A program made the translations under genes and the position numbers. From NCBI GenBank assembly GCA_020632955.1, contig JACKEO010000002.1, positions 1-64,000 of the forward strand: DNA of 64,000 bases. Direction: 5' to 3'. Below the pieces are notes generated by a model. That model worked only from the letters and a program-made list of their open reading frames with translations, had not been told where the DNA came from and made no database searches. This DNA is from Alphaproteobacteria bacterium. GTDB lineage: Bacteria; Myxococcota_A; UBA796; GCA-2862545. This document shows positions 52,545 through 61,636 of this stretch, piece after piece (within the stretch, counting starts at the first letter, position 1; the number at the start of each line of letters is the position of its first letter).

Positions 52545-53557
52545 CCCTCCTGCTCCTCGCCTGGATGCTCGGCTGCGCCGAGCCCGCCGCCGCGCCCACG
52601 ACGCGGGAGACGCCTGCCGATCCCGTGCGGTGGGAGGCCGCGCAGCCGGCCACCTCCGTCGTGCTCGCCCGCCTTCCGGCGGAGGTGGTGCCCGCACCCG
52701 ATGGGGTGCTCGCGCTCGGGCCGCGCGTGCCGTTGCGCGTGCTCTCCTGGGAGGTGCAGCCCGGCGACCTCGTGGAGGCGGGCGACGCGATCGCGCGGGT
52801 GGACTCCCCCGCCTTCGAGGCCCTGGCGCGGGCGGCCCCGGCGCGCGCCGCGGTCCGCGAGGCCGCACGCACCCGCCTGGGCACGGGCGTGGGCACGGCC
52901 GCGGATCTGGCCGCCGCCGAGGCCGACGCCGCCGAGGTCGCCGCCGCGTGGGAGGCCGGACGCGCCGAGCTGGCGCGTTCCGGCACCGGGCTGGTGTGGC
53001 GCAGCCCCACGCGGGGGCGCGTGCAGCGGCTCACCTGCCCCGCGGGCCAGGAGGTCGATCCCCACACCGCCTGCGTCGAACTCGTGGCGACGACCGCCCC
53101 CCGGGTGCAGGTGCACGTCCCCGAGCACCTCCTCCCGCGCCTGGACCAGCCGCAGGGCAGCCTGCACCTCGCCGGGACCCAGGCCCCCGTGGCCCTGGTG
53201 TGGCTGGCCGACGCCCCGGCCCTCGATGCCGCGAGCCGCACCCGGACGGCCTGGCTGCAGCCCGCGCCCGGCGAGGTCGTGGCCGACGACGCGCTGCTCG
53301 TGGGTCGCTCGGGCCGGCTCGACCTGGTGGTGCCCGCCCCGCCCGGCGCGGTGCGGCTGCCCTCGCGCGCCGTCGTGCGGCTGGACGGGCAGGACGTGGT
53401 CTTCCGCGGCCCCGCGGGCGTCCCCACTGCCGTGACCGTGCTGGGACGGGAGGCCGACGACGTCGTGCTCGCCTCGGCCGACCTGGCGCCGGGCACCGAC
53501 GTCGCCGTCACGGGCGTGCTGCTGCTCAAGACCCGCCACGCGCTCGAGGAGGACTGA
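52541..53557 (+). CDS. RND efflux periplasmic adaptor (CusB/CzcB-like lipoprotein)
   Basis: This 338-residue lipoprotein has signal LLLLAWMLGC, a biotinyl-lipoyl-like domain (PLRVLSWEVQPGDLVEAGDA, GLVWRSPTRGRVQRLTCPAG), a helical hairpin (AAPARAAVREAARTRLGTGV; AAAEADAAEVAAAWEAGRAE), and beta-barrel and membrane-proximal strands (VRLPSRAVVRLDGQDVV, LASADLAPGTDVAV). The adaptor bridges the inner-membrane RND pump and the outer-membrane channel. GTG at 52541 overlaps the channel gene in GTGA, and the pump starts one base after its stop. Confidence 0.85.
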   Translation: MTLLLLAWMLGCAEPAAAPTTRETPADPVRWEAAQPATSVVLARLPAEVVPAPDGVLALGPRVPLRVLSWEVQPGDLVEAGDAIARVDSPAFEALARAAPARAAVREAARTRLGTGVGTAADLAAAEADAAEVAAAWEAGRAELARSGTGLVWRSPTRGRVQRLTCPAGQEVDPHTACVELVATTAPRVQVHVPEHLLPRLDQPQGSLHLAGTQAPVALVWLADAPALDAASRTRTAWLQPAPGEVVADDALLVGRSGRLDLVVPAPPGAVRLPSRAVVRLDGQDVVFRGPAGVPTAVTVLGREADDVVLASADLAPGTDVAVTGVLLLKTRHALEED

Positions 53558-53558
53558 G

Positions 53559-56500
53559 GTGCGCCTGCTGCACGGCATCGTCGACGCCTCGGTGCGGCAC
53601 CGTGGGTGGGTGGTGCTCGCCACCGTCCTCGCCGCGCTCTGGGCGGTGCGGGAGCTCTCCCTCCTGCGCTTCGACGCCTTCCCCGACCTCACCAACGTCC
53701 AAGTGCAGGTGGTGACGAGCGCGCCCGGCCTGGGTGCCGAGGAGACCGAGCTGCTGGTCACCGTGCCCGTGGAGCGCGCCCTCGGCGGCACGCCCGGACT
53801 GGAGGCCCTGCGCAGCCTGTCGCGCCCCGGCGTCTCGGCGGTCACCGCCATCTTCGAGGACGGCACCGACCTGTGGCTCGCGCGGCAGGTGGTGCGGGAG
53901 CGCCTCGCCACCGCCGAGGTGGCCGACGGCGTCGGCCGTCCCGAGCTCGGACCGCCCACCACGGGCCTCGGCGAGGTGTGGCAGTTCACGCTCTGGTCCG
54001 ACCGCCACACCCGCCCCGAGCTCCACCGCGTCTTCGAACAGCAGGTGGCGCCGCGCCTCCAGACGGTGCCGGGCGTCGTGGAGGTCAACGCCTGGGGAGC
54101 GGGCAGCCCGCGGCTCGAGGTGCGCCTGGACCCCTGGCGGCTTGCCGCGCGGGGTCTCGACGTGGTCGACGTCACCGAGGCGCTCGGCCAGCAGCTGGGC
54201 CGCACGGCCGGCGGCCACCACGACGGCCGCGGCGAGGAGCGCGTCGGCGTGCGCGCGCAGGCGCAGCCCACCACGCCCGAGGGCGTCGACGTGCTCACGG
54301 TGGCCACGCGCGACGGGGTGCCGGTCACCGTGCAGGACGTCGGACGCACCGAGGAGTCCGGCGCCCTCACGATCGGGCTCGGCACGGCCGACGGACGCGG
54401 CGAGGCCCTCTTCGGGATGGTGCAGCTCCTCGCCGGCGGCGACGCACGCGCCACCGTCGCGGGCGTGCGCGCCCTCGCCGACGAGCTCCGGGGCTCGCTG
54501 CCCGAGGGCGTGGTGCTCGAGCCGGTCTACGATCGCGAGAAGCTCGTGGGCGCCACCCTCCGCACCGTGGAGCGCAACCTCGTCGAGGGCGGTGTGCTGG
54601 TGGTGCTCGTGCTCCTGCTCGCCCTGGGGGACCTGCGCGCAGGGCTCGTCGTGGCGAGCGTGATCCCGCTGGCCATGCTCGGCGCGCTGGCCGGGCTGTC
54701 GCGCCTGGGGATCAGCGGCAACCTGATGAGCCTCGGCGCCATCGACTTCGGCCTGGTGGTGGACGGCGCCGTCGTCGTGGTGGAGGGGATCGTCGCGCTC
54801 CACCTCGTCGGGGGCGACGACCCTGGCGAGGCCATCGCCCGACGCACGAAGACCCTGGCGCTGCCGGTGCTGTCGAGCGTGGGGATCCTGCTCGTGGTGT
54901 ACCTGCCGGTGCTGATGATGCAGGGCACCGAGGGCAAGCTCTTCCGCCCCATGGCCATCACCGTGCTGCTCGCCCTCGGCACCGCGCTGCTGTTGTCCTT
55001 CACGTACGTCCCGGCCCTGAGCGCCCTGGTCGTGCGGCCCTCCGGTCACCGCGAGACGCGCCTCGTGCAGGCGCTCTCCCGCGTCCACGCCCCCGTGGTG
55101 GACGCCGCGCTGGCCCATCCGCGGTGGGCCGGGGTCAGCGCGCTGGCCACCCTGCTGCTCGCCGTCGTCGTGGGGAGCCGCCTCGGCGTGCTCTTCGTCC
55201 CGCGCCTGCAGGAGGGCGATCTGGTGGTGCAGACCGAGCGCTCGCCGGCCATCACCCCGGAGGCCGCGCTGCGGGAGGCGACCCGGGTGGAGCAGGTCCT
55301 GCGCCGCTTCCCCGAGGTGGAGCGCGTGGCCACCCGCGTGGGCTCCCCCGCCGTGGCCACCGACCCGATGGGCCTGCACGAGGGAGACGTGCTGGTCTCC
55401 CTCGCACCGCACGCGGACTGGACGACGGCGCACGACATGGAGGGCCTGGCCGACGCGATGGCGCAGGCGCTCACGGCCGACGCGCCCGGCGCCCTCCTCA
55501 CCTTCACGCAGCCCATCGAGATGCGCTTCAACGAGCTGCTGGAGGGGATCCCGAGCGACGTGGGCATCGCCGTGCACGGACCCGACCTCGACGTGCTGCT
55601 CGCCCTGGGGCGCCGCATCGCGGACCGGATCGCCCAGGTGCCCGGTGCGGCCGACGTGCGCGCGCCCAGCGTGGAGGGCGTGCCGGTCGAGACCGTGGTG
55701 GTGGATCCGCGGGCGCTGGCACGCCACGGCGTGCAGGCCGCGCGGGTGCTCGCGGCGGTGCAGGCCGTGCAGATCGGGCACGAGGTGGGACGCGTGCAGC
55801 GCGGAGCCTTCCGCGACGCCGTGGTGGTGCGGCTCGACCTGCCCCCGGACGTGTCGGTGGGCGACCTCCCGGTGCCCGTGGCTGGGGGTCGCACCGTGCC
55901 GGTGGACGCCCTGGCGCGGGTGGACGTGGAGGACCTGCCTGCGGCGGTGCGACGGGAGGACGGCTCTCGCCGCGTGATCGTGCAGGCGAACGTGCGCGGA
56001 CGCGACCTGGGCGCCTTCGTCGACGAGGCCCGCGAGGCGGTGGCCACGGTGACGCTGCCCCCCGGCTACCGCCTTGCGTGGTCGGGCAAGCTCGAGCAGC
56101 TCCGGGCCGCCAGCCGGCGCACCGCGATCACGCTCCCGCTGGTCCTCGTGCTGGTCCTCGCCCTGCTGCGCGCCACCTTCGGCGCCTTCCGCCCCGCCTG
56201 GCTCATCAGCCTCAACGTGCCGCTGGCGGTCAGCGGCGGGGTCTTCGCCCTGGCCCTGCGCGGCCTGCCCGTGAGCATGAGCGCCATCGTGGGCTTCATC
56301 GCGCTCTTCGGGATCGCCGTGATGAACGGCATCGTGCTCGTGAGCCGCATCCTCGAGCGGCTGCAGACCGAACCCGTCGCGCAGGCCGTGCGGGAGGCCA
56401 CCCGGGAGCGCTTCCGCCCGGTGCTCATGACGGCCACCGTGGCCGGCCTGGGCTTCGTGCCGATGGCGCTCGCCACCGGGGTGGGCGCGGAGGTGCAGCG

Positions 56501-56615
56501 TCCGCTGGCCACCGTGGTGATCGGCGGCCTGGTGACGAGCACGGCGCTGACACTGGTGGTGCTGCCCGCGCTGGCGCCGTGGTTCCTGGGCGACCCGCGG
56601 CCTCGCGCGGCCTGA
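53559..56615 (+). CDS. Heavy-metal RND efflux pump (CusA/CzcA-like)
   Basis: This 1018-residue protein is an HME-RND transporter. It has the N-terminal membrane segment then FDAFPDLTNVQVQVVTSAPG, VTVPVERALGGTPGLEAL, the TM4 region SLGAIDFGLVVDGAVVVVEG around residues 394-410 with the proton-relay aspartates, VAIRRTK-like EAIARRTKTLALPVLSSVGI, a second periplasmic half (RVEQVLRRFPEVERVATRVG), MSAIVGFIALFGIAVMNGIV and a closing TSTALTLVVLPALAPWF. CzcA/CusA pumps export divalent or monovalent metals from periplasm to outside; which metal is not clear. Operon order is RR-HK-channel-adaptor-pump. Confidence 0.93.
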   Translation: MRLLHGIVDASVRHRGWVVLATVLAALWAVRELSLLRFDAFPDLTNVQVQVVTSAPGLGAEETELLVTVPVERALGGTPGLEALRSLSRPGVSAVTAIFEDGTDLWLARQVVRERLATAEVADGVGRPELGPPTTGLGEVWQFTLWSDRHTRPELHRVFEQQVAPRLQTVPGVVEVNAWGAGSPRLEVRLDPWRLAARGLDVVDVTEALGQQLGRTAGGHHDGRGEERVGVRAQAQPTTPEGVDVLTVATRDGVPVTVQDVGRTEESGALTIGLGTADGRGEALFGMVQLLAGGDARATVAGVRALADELRGSLPEGVVLEPVYDREKLVGATLRTVERNLVEGGVLVVLVLLLALGDLRAGLVVASVIPLAMLGALAGLSRLGISGNLMSLGAIDFGLVVDGAVVVVEGIVALHLVGGDDPGEAIARRTKTLALPVLSSVGILLVVYLPVLMMQGTEGKLFRPMAITVLLALGTALLLSFTYVPALSALVVRPSGHRETRLVQALSRVHAPVVDAALAHPRWAGVSALATLLLAVVVGSRLGVLFVPRLQEGDLVVQTERSPAITPEAALREATRVEQVLRRFPEVERVATRVGSPAVATDPMGLHEGDVLVSLAPHADWTTAHDMEGLADAMAQALTADAPGALLTFTQPIEMRFNELLEGIPSDVGIAVHGPDLDVLLALGRRIADRIAQVPGAADVRAPSVEGVPVETVVVDPRALARHGVQAARVLAAVQAVQIGHEVGRVQRGAFRDAVVVRLDLPPDVSVGDLPVPVAGGRTVPVDALARVDVEDLPAAVRREDGSRRVIVQANVRGRDLGAFVDEAREAVATVTLPPGYRLAWSGKLEQLRAASRRTAITLPLVLVLVLALLRATFGAFRPAWLISLNVPLAVSGGVFALALRGLPVSMSAIVGFIALFGIAVMNGIVLVSRILERLQTEPVAQAVREATRERFRPVLMTATVAGLGFVPMALATGVGAEVQRPLATVVIGGLVTSTALTLVVLPALAPWFLGDPRPRAA

Positions 56616-56619
56616 CCGG

Positions 56620-58437
56620 TCAGGGCGAGGCGGGGCAGCTCGTGCCGTTGCCTGCGCACAGCCGGCACGTCGCCGAGACGCGCGCCTCGAGCCGCTCGAT
56701 CTCCTCGACACACAGCAGGGGGTTGTCGTGGAAGCCCAGGGACCGCGCGGTCTGCAGCGCCTCCAGACCCGACAGCGAGGACAGGGAGGCGGCGGCGTCG
56801 ATCCGCAGGGTCCCCACGGATTCCAGGCTTCCGAGCCCCGTCAGATCGGTGATCCCCGACACCCCGACGAGCTCCATCGACCCCATCACGCTCTCGAGGT
56901 CGTCGAGACCGCCCAGGGAGGCCAGACCGTCCAGCCCACGCAGCCTGACGCTCCCCGTCACCGTGGTGAGCCCCGCAAGACCGGTGAGATCGGAGAGCGC
57001 CGGGAGGGTCTCCAGCCAGAGGGCGTCCAGCGTCCCGAGCCGAGCCAGCCCGTCCAGCGACCGCAGCGCGGGCTCGTGGTGCACCGTGAGCGCCACGGAC
57101 GTCCCGGCGCCCGGACCTCCGACCTCCGGCGTCGTCACCCCCGAGCCGCGCAGACCCCCGAGCCCCGCCAGGGTCTCGAGCCCCCGGTTGCGGGACAGCG
57201 TCACCGACCTCGCGAAGGCGAGCTCTCGCAGGCCCTCCAGCGACGTGAGCGAGGGATTGTCCTCGACGCGCAGCGTGCCCACCTGGAGGAGTGCGTCCAG
57301 CCCCTCGAGCGACACCAGCGCGTCGTTGTGGACGATCCCCAGCTCGCCGCCGACCCTCTCGAGCCGGTCGAACCCGCCCAGGCTCAGCAGGCCGGGGTTC
57401 CGTTCCACCACGAGATCGCCGACGACGCGCTCCACTCCCCCGAGACCGTCGAAGGTCTCGGCCCCGTCGAGGTAGCCCAGCACCAGATCGCCCCGGACGC
57501 TCTCCAGGCGCGACAGGCCGGTGAACGAGGACAGGACCGGAAGCCCTTCCAGCCGGAGGTCGCCGGCCACCTCGATCAGCCCGTCGAGTCCATCCACGGA
57601 GGTCATGCGCTCGTTCGCTGCGACCACCAGATCACCCAGCGCCACGAGGCCCGGCGAGAGCCCTTCCAGCGACGGCAAGGTGGCGTTCTCGCGCACCATC
57701 AGCGACGGCAGCAGGTCGGAGTCCCCTCCCGGCCGGGGGCCGGTCCAGGCGCGGAGCCCCCGGAGCGAACCCAGCATGGGGTTGCGCTGCACGTACACCT
57801 CGTCGATCCCGGACAGGCCCGCGAGGCCCTCGAGCGTCTCGAGCGAGGCGTTGCCGTCCACCTCGAGGCGCTGGAGGGACGACACGCCCTCGAGGCCGTC
57901 GAACGAGACGAGCCCGTCGTTTCGCGTCACGCGCAGCACCGACACCCGCCGGAGCCCGGACAGCGCGGCGAGGTCCTCCAGCGCCGCGTTCTCCGAGAGC
58001 ACGACGCCGTCCGCCTGCGTCAGGCCCTCCAGCCCGCGCAGCGTCCGAAGGCCCCGTGTGTCCTCCACGGTGAGCGTGCCCACCTCGCGCAGCGCGTCCA
58101 GACCCCGGAGATCCTCAAGCGCGTTGCCGTGCTGCACCGAGAGGTGACCTGTCACCTGGGCCAGGGACGCGAACGCAGCGAGCGAGGCGAACGCGCCGTC
58201 CGGGAAGTCGATGAGCAGCGACCCGTCGATCGTCCGGACGCCGCAGAAGGCCTCCGCCTCCCAGAGCGTGCGCACCACGAACGAACCCTCCAGGTGCAGC
58301 CCTCCCCCGGTGCAGGGCCCAGGCGCCTCGACCTCGTCGGGAGACCCGCTGTCCCTGGAGCCATCGTCCACGACCTCCGGCACGCCCGGAGCGCAGGCGG
58401 CGAGCGCCGCGACGAGTCCGACCACCTGGCCACGCAT
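56620..58437 (-). CDS. Receptor-L-domain/leucine-rich-type surface lipoprotein
   Basis: This 605-residue lipoprotein (MRGQVVGLVAALAAC, lipobox LAAC) has an Asp/Ser/Pro linker and ~20 short repeats of ~22-25 residues: L-x-G-L-x-x-L-x-x-V-x-G-x-L-x-V-x-x-N-x-x-L-x-x-L, for example LTVEDTRGLRTLRGLEGLTQ and LVVERNPGLLSLGGFDRLER. This is the pattern of Receptor L-domain/leucine-rich beta-helices in myxobacterial surface proteins. A C-terminal Cys-containing cap (CVEEIERLEARVSATCRLC) closes it. ATG at 58437 follows GGAGG. It probably takes part in protein or carbohydrate binding at the cell surface; partner unknown. Confidence 0.82.
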   Translation of the reverse strand: MRGQVVGLVAALAACAPGVPEVVDDGSRDSGSPDEVEAPGPCTGGGLHLEGSFVVRTLWEAEAFCGVRTIDGSLLIDFPDGAFASLAAFASLAQVTGHLSVQHGNALEDLRGLDALREVGTLTVEDTRGLRTLRGLEGLTQADGVVLSENAALEDLAALSGLRRVSVLRVTRNDGLVSFDGLEGVSSLQRLEVDGNASLETLEGLAGLSGIDEVYVQRNPMLGSLRGLRAWTGPRPGGDSDLLPSLMVRENATLPSLEGLSPGLVALGDLVVAANERMTSVDGLDGLIEVAGDLRLEGLPVLSSFTGLSRLESVRGDLVLGYLDGAETFDGLGGVERVVGDLVVERNPGLLSLGGFDRLERVGGELGIVHNDALVSLEGLDALLQVGTLRVEDNPSLTSLEGLRELAFARSVTLSRNRGLETLAGLGGLRGSGVTTPEVGGPGAGTSVALTVHHEPALRSLDGLARLGTLDALWLETLPALSDLTGLAGLTTVTGSVRLRGLDGLASLGGLDDLESVMGSMELVGVSGITDLTGLGSLESVGTLRIDAAASLSSLSGLEALQTARSLGFHDNPLLCVEEIERLEARVSATCRLCAGNGTSCPASP

Positions 58438-58532
58438 GCGGACCTCCCTGGAGCGGGTGCGCACCGGGCGCGCTCCGCCGCCTAGAGGGTACCCGTCGAG
58501 ATCCCGGCCCGGGTGCGAATCGCGCGCGCGGC

Positions 58533-60386
58533 TCAGGGAGCCGTGAACCGCACGGCCGACACCGCCGCGACCCCGGCCACGGGCCTCAGCCCCACCACCA
58601 GGGGCCCCTCGCCGGAGACCTCCACCGCGCACGGCGCCACGCCCGCGCCACTCCCGCCGGACGTGACCTCCACCTGCACGGGCGCATCCCCCTCCACGGT
58701 CACGAGCCAGGTCCCGGCGGCGAGGTCCTCCACCACGGCCTGCCCGGGCGCGTCCACGTCGAGGCGCAGCACCACCGCGCCCGGCCCCGCCACGCGCGCC
58801 GGCCGCGTGGCGGAACTCCCCAGCAGCACGGCGGGCACCACCACCTCCCCGTCCACCCTCTGCACGCCGACGCGCCCGTCCTCTCGCACCCACACCAGCA
58901 CCGGAGGCCCCCAGGCCGCGCCAGGCCCCTCGAGCCACACCGGCTGGTAGTGGCGCCAGTCCGGGTGGGCGAAGAGGGCGTGGTCGGCGGGGTGCGCGGG
59001 CAGCTCCCGCCCCGGGGGCATGCCGAGCATCACCAGATCGGGCCTGCGCGCGAGCACCGCGTCGGCGTCGTGCAGCTCGTGCCCCATCCACCCCGCGCCG
59101 AGGTTCGCGGGACGCCGCCGCGCCACCTCCGCATCCGTGAGCCCGAGCATGTCGATGGCGGGCCAGTCCGTGTAGTAGGGCACGCCCCCTGCGGCCGTCA
59201 CGGCGAGGCGCGGCCCCGCGGCGTCGAAGGCCGCCACCAGCACCGCACTCGCCTGTCGCGCGAACTCCACGGTCCGCGTGTAGCGGGCGGACCGGAGCGC
59301 ATCGTGGGGGTCCATGCGCTGCACGGCGAGGTGGCCTCCCACCAGCACGACGACGCCCCCCGCCGCGGCCCAGGCGGGCAGGACCGGCAGCACCACCACA
59401 CGTGAGGCGAGCAGCGCCCCGAGCGGCAGCAGCGGCACCACGTGGCGCCAGGCGGGGAAGGTGACCCCGTCGCCGCCCATGAGCGCCACGTAGACGGACC
59501 ACGCCGCCATCGGCGGGACCAGCAGCGCCACGGCAGCCCTCGGCGCCGGCCAGCGCGATGCCGCCCCGACCACGAGTGCCCCCGCCGCCACCAGCACGGC
59601 GTGGGCGTCCGAGGCCGCCGCCAGGAAGCCCACCCCCTGCTGTCGCCGCGTGCCGTGCCAGGCCAGCTTCACCCGAGCGGTGTTCGGCAGCAGCTCGCCA
59701 TGGACCCAGAGCCGCCAGGCCAGCTGGCCCGCCACCGCCCCCAGCGGCAGGCCCACCACCAGGGCCAGGTCCCGCCAGACCTCCCGCTCCCCTCGCCGCA
59801 CCAGCAGGTGCCCCAGCGTGAAGCCGCCCACCCACACCGGGCCGTCGGGTCGTGTGAGGCACAGCGCCGCCAGGGCGAGGCCGGCGAGGGCAGGACGCGA
59901 CGGGCCCGTCGGCCAGAGGGCCGCCGCGGCGCACGCCACGAGCAGCGCCACCAGCGGCTGCTCCAGGCCGCCCACGGCCCAGGCCGCCGCGGCACCCGAC
60001 ACCGCCCACACACCCGCCGCGACCGTGGCGGCCGCCCGCGGACGCGCTCCACGCGCCACGGTCCACGCCAGCACCAGGCCAGTCAGCGCCGCGCAGCCCA
60101 CCCCCAGGCTCCGGGCCACCCGCACCGGATCGCCCCCCAGCCACGTGCCTCCCGCCACCAGGAGCACCCAGAGCAGGTTGGAGTAGCCCTCCACCCACTC
60201 GCCCTCGTTCCACACCAGCCCGCGCCCCTCCGCGAGGTGGCGCGCGTAGCGCAGGGAGATCAGGGCGTCGTCGGCGAAGAAGGGCAGGAAGCCGCGGGCG
60301 TGCACCACCAGTCCGGCCGACGCCAGCAGGCCGATCAGCAGGGCCCCCCGATCGGCCCTGGCGGCCCGCGGTGGTGGAGTCGACAT
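58533..60386 (-). CDS. GT-C membrane glycosyltransferase (AftB-like)
   Basis: This 617-residue protein has a first membrane segment, then ADDALISLRYARHLAEGRGL and EWVEGYSNLLWVLL. That is the signature of the AftB/arabinofuranosyltransferase-like GT-C group (DDA-IS-RYA-NLAEG-G and E-VEGY-NPLW) in which the DD pair is catalytic. About eleven further membrane segments run to ~residue 360, followed by a soluble C-terminal domain with beta strands (VVEDLAAGTWLVTVEGDAPV). The lipid-linked sugar donor and acceptor are unknown. It diverges from ipdC across 158 bp holding operator 2. Confidence 0.78.
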   Translation of the reverse strand: MSTPPPRAARADRGALLIGLLASAGLVVHARGFLPFFADDALISLRYARHLAEGRGLVWNEGEWVEGYSNLLWVLLVAGGTWLGGDPVRVARSLGVGCAALTGLVLAWTVARGARPRAAATVAAGVWAVSGAAAAWAVGGLEQPLVALLVACAAAALWPTGPSRPALAGLALAALCLTRPDGPVWVGGFTLGHLLVRRGEREVWRDLALVVGLPLGAVAGQLAWRLWVHGELLPNTARVKLAWHGTRRQQGVGFLAAASDAHAVLVAAGALVVGAASRWPAPRAAVALLVPPMAAWSVYVALMGGDGVTFPAWRHVVPLLPLGALLASRVVVLPVLPAWAAAGGVVVLVGGHLAVQRMDPHDALRSARYTRTVEFARQASAVLVAAFDAAGPRLAVTAAGGVPYYTDWPAIDMLGLTDAEVARRRPANLGAGWMGHELHDADAVLARRPDLVMLGMPPGRELPAHPADHALFAHPDWRHYQPVWLEGPGAAWGPPVLVWVREDGRVGVQRVDGEVVVPAVLLGSSATRPARVAGPGAVVLRLDVDAPGQAVVEDLAAGTWLVTVEGDAPVQVEVTSGGSGAGVAPCAVEVSGEGPLVVGLRPVAGVAAVSAVRFTAP

Positions 60387-60496
60387 GCACGTCCCCGGCG
60401 GGCTCCCGGCCCGCCCTCGTCGCCAGTCTAGCGCCGCTCGGCGCAGGGAGGGACCCCGTCCCCCGGGTCCGACGTGGGCCGGGCTCGCGCCCCGCG

Positions 60497-60512
60497 GTAG
60501 AACATGTTCTAC
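60497..60512. promoter_or_regulatory. Inverted-repeat operator 2 (KstR-like)
   Basis: GTAGAAC-AT-GTTCTAC is a perfect 7-2-7 inverted repeat, 32 bp before the ipdC start. It is identical to operator 1 at 43326 except for the two central bases, and fits the TNNAACNNGTTNTA KstR consensus. It may also act on the divergent AftB-like gene. Confidence 0.85.
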
Positions 60513-60544
60513 TTCCGGCCCCGCCCGCCCGAGACGCCCCCTCC

Positions 60545-61636
60545 ATGCACCCGGCCCTCCACACCCGCGCCACCGCGCTCTTCGGCGTCGACGTGCCGAT
60601 CGTGCAGACCGGCATGGGCTGGGTGGCGGGCGCCTCCCTCGTGGCCGCCACGGCCGAGGCCGGCGCGCTGGGCATCCTGGCCGCCGCCACGATGACGGTG
60701 CCCGAGCTCGAGGCCGCCATCCGCAAGGTGAAGACCCGCACCCGGCGCCCCTTCGGCGTCAACCTCCGGGCCGATCACCCCGACGCCGACGCCATGGTCG
60801 CCCTGCTCATCCGCGAGGGCGTGCGGGTGGCCAGCTTCGCACGCGCCCCCGGGCCCGACGCCATCGCGCGGCTCAAGGACGCCGGGCTCGTCTGCATGCC
60901 CACGATCGGTGCCCCCCGCCACGCCGAGAAGGTGGTGAAGTGGGGGGTCGACGCCGTGATCGCCCAGGGTGCGGAGGGAGGCGGCCACACCGGCGCCATC
61001 CCCACGAGCGTGCTCGTCCCGCAGGTGGTCGACGCCGTCGACGTCCCCGTGATCGCCGCCGGCGGCTTCCGCGACGGGCGCGGTCTCGTGGCCGCCCTCG
61101 CCTGGGGCGCCAGCGGCGTGGCGATGGGCACCCGCTTCCTGCTCACCCGCGAGAGCCACGTGCCCGACACGGTGAAGCAGGCCTACCTGGGCACCCCCCT
61201 CGACGGCACCGTCGTCACCACCGCCATCGACGGCTACCCGCAACGCGTGGTCCGCACGCCCTTCGTCGACGCCCTGGAGCGGGCCGGCTGGGTGGGGCGG
61301 CTCGTCGCGGCCGTCCGCCACGCCCTCGCCTTCCGTTCGATGACCGGGTCCAGCCTGGCCGACCTCGTGCGTGAGGGCCTCGCGATGCGACGCAGCGCAG
61401 GGCTCACGCTGCCCCAGGTGGCGATGGCCGCCAACGCGCCGATGTACACCCGCGCCGCCCTGGTGGACGGGCGGGTGGACGCGGGCGTGCTGCCCACAGG
61501 CCAGGTGGCGGGCGCCATCGACGAGCTCCCCTCGGTGGCCGAGCTCGTCGACCGCATCGTCGCCGAGGCCGAGGCCACGCTCGACCGCCTCGGCGCCCCG
61601 GTCGCCACACCCGCACGCCGCGCGGAGGCCACGTGA
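60545..61636 (+). CDS. ipdC: IpdC-like FMN-dependent nitronate-monooxygenase-family protein
   Basis: This 363-residue protein has a TIM-barrel FMN fold: VPIVQTGMGWVAGASLVAAT, AEAGALGILAAATMTVPELE, RPFGVNLRADHPDADAMVAL, VDAVIAQGAEGGGHTG, VPVIAAGGFRDGRGLVAALA and GASGVAMGTRFLLTRES. It belongs to the nitronate monooxygenase/2-enoyl reductase family, and IpdC of Mycobacterium is the steroid-ring member. Length is close to the ~355 residues of IpdC. ATG at 60545 lies just behind operator 2, and the stop overlaps the next gene in GTGA. A general nitronate monooxygenase is the alternative. Confidence 0.82.
   Translation: MHPALHTRATALFGVDVPIVQTGMGWVAGASLVAATAEAGALGILAAATMTVPELEAAIRKVKTRTRRPFGVNLRADHPDADAMVALLIREGVRVASFARAPGPDAIARLKDAGLVCMPTIGAPRHAEKVVKWGVDAVIAQGAEGGGHTGAIPTSVLVPQVVDAVDVPVIAAGGFRDGRGLVAALAWGASGVAMGTRFLLTRESHVPDTVKQAYLGTPLDGTVVTTAIDGYPQRVVRTPFVDALERAGWVGRLVAAVRHALAFRSMTGSSLADLVREGLAMRRSAGLTLPQVAMAANAPMYTRAALVDGRVDAGVLPTGQVAGAIDELPSVAELVDRIVAEAEATLDRLGAPVATPARRAEAT

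Noticed and set aside
56620..60762. 1380-codon minus-strand frame as one leucine-rich giant
   Set aside because: Residues before ATG 58437 are an out-of-frame shadow of the GT-C gene; start with GGAGG and lipobox is at 58437.
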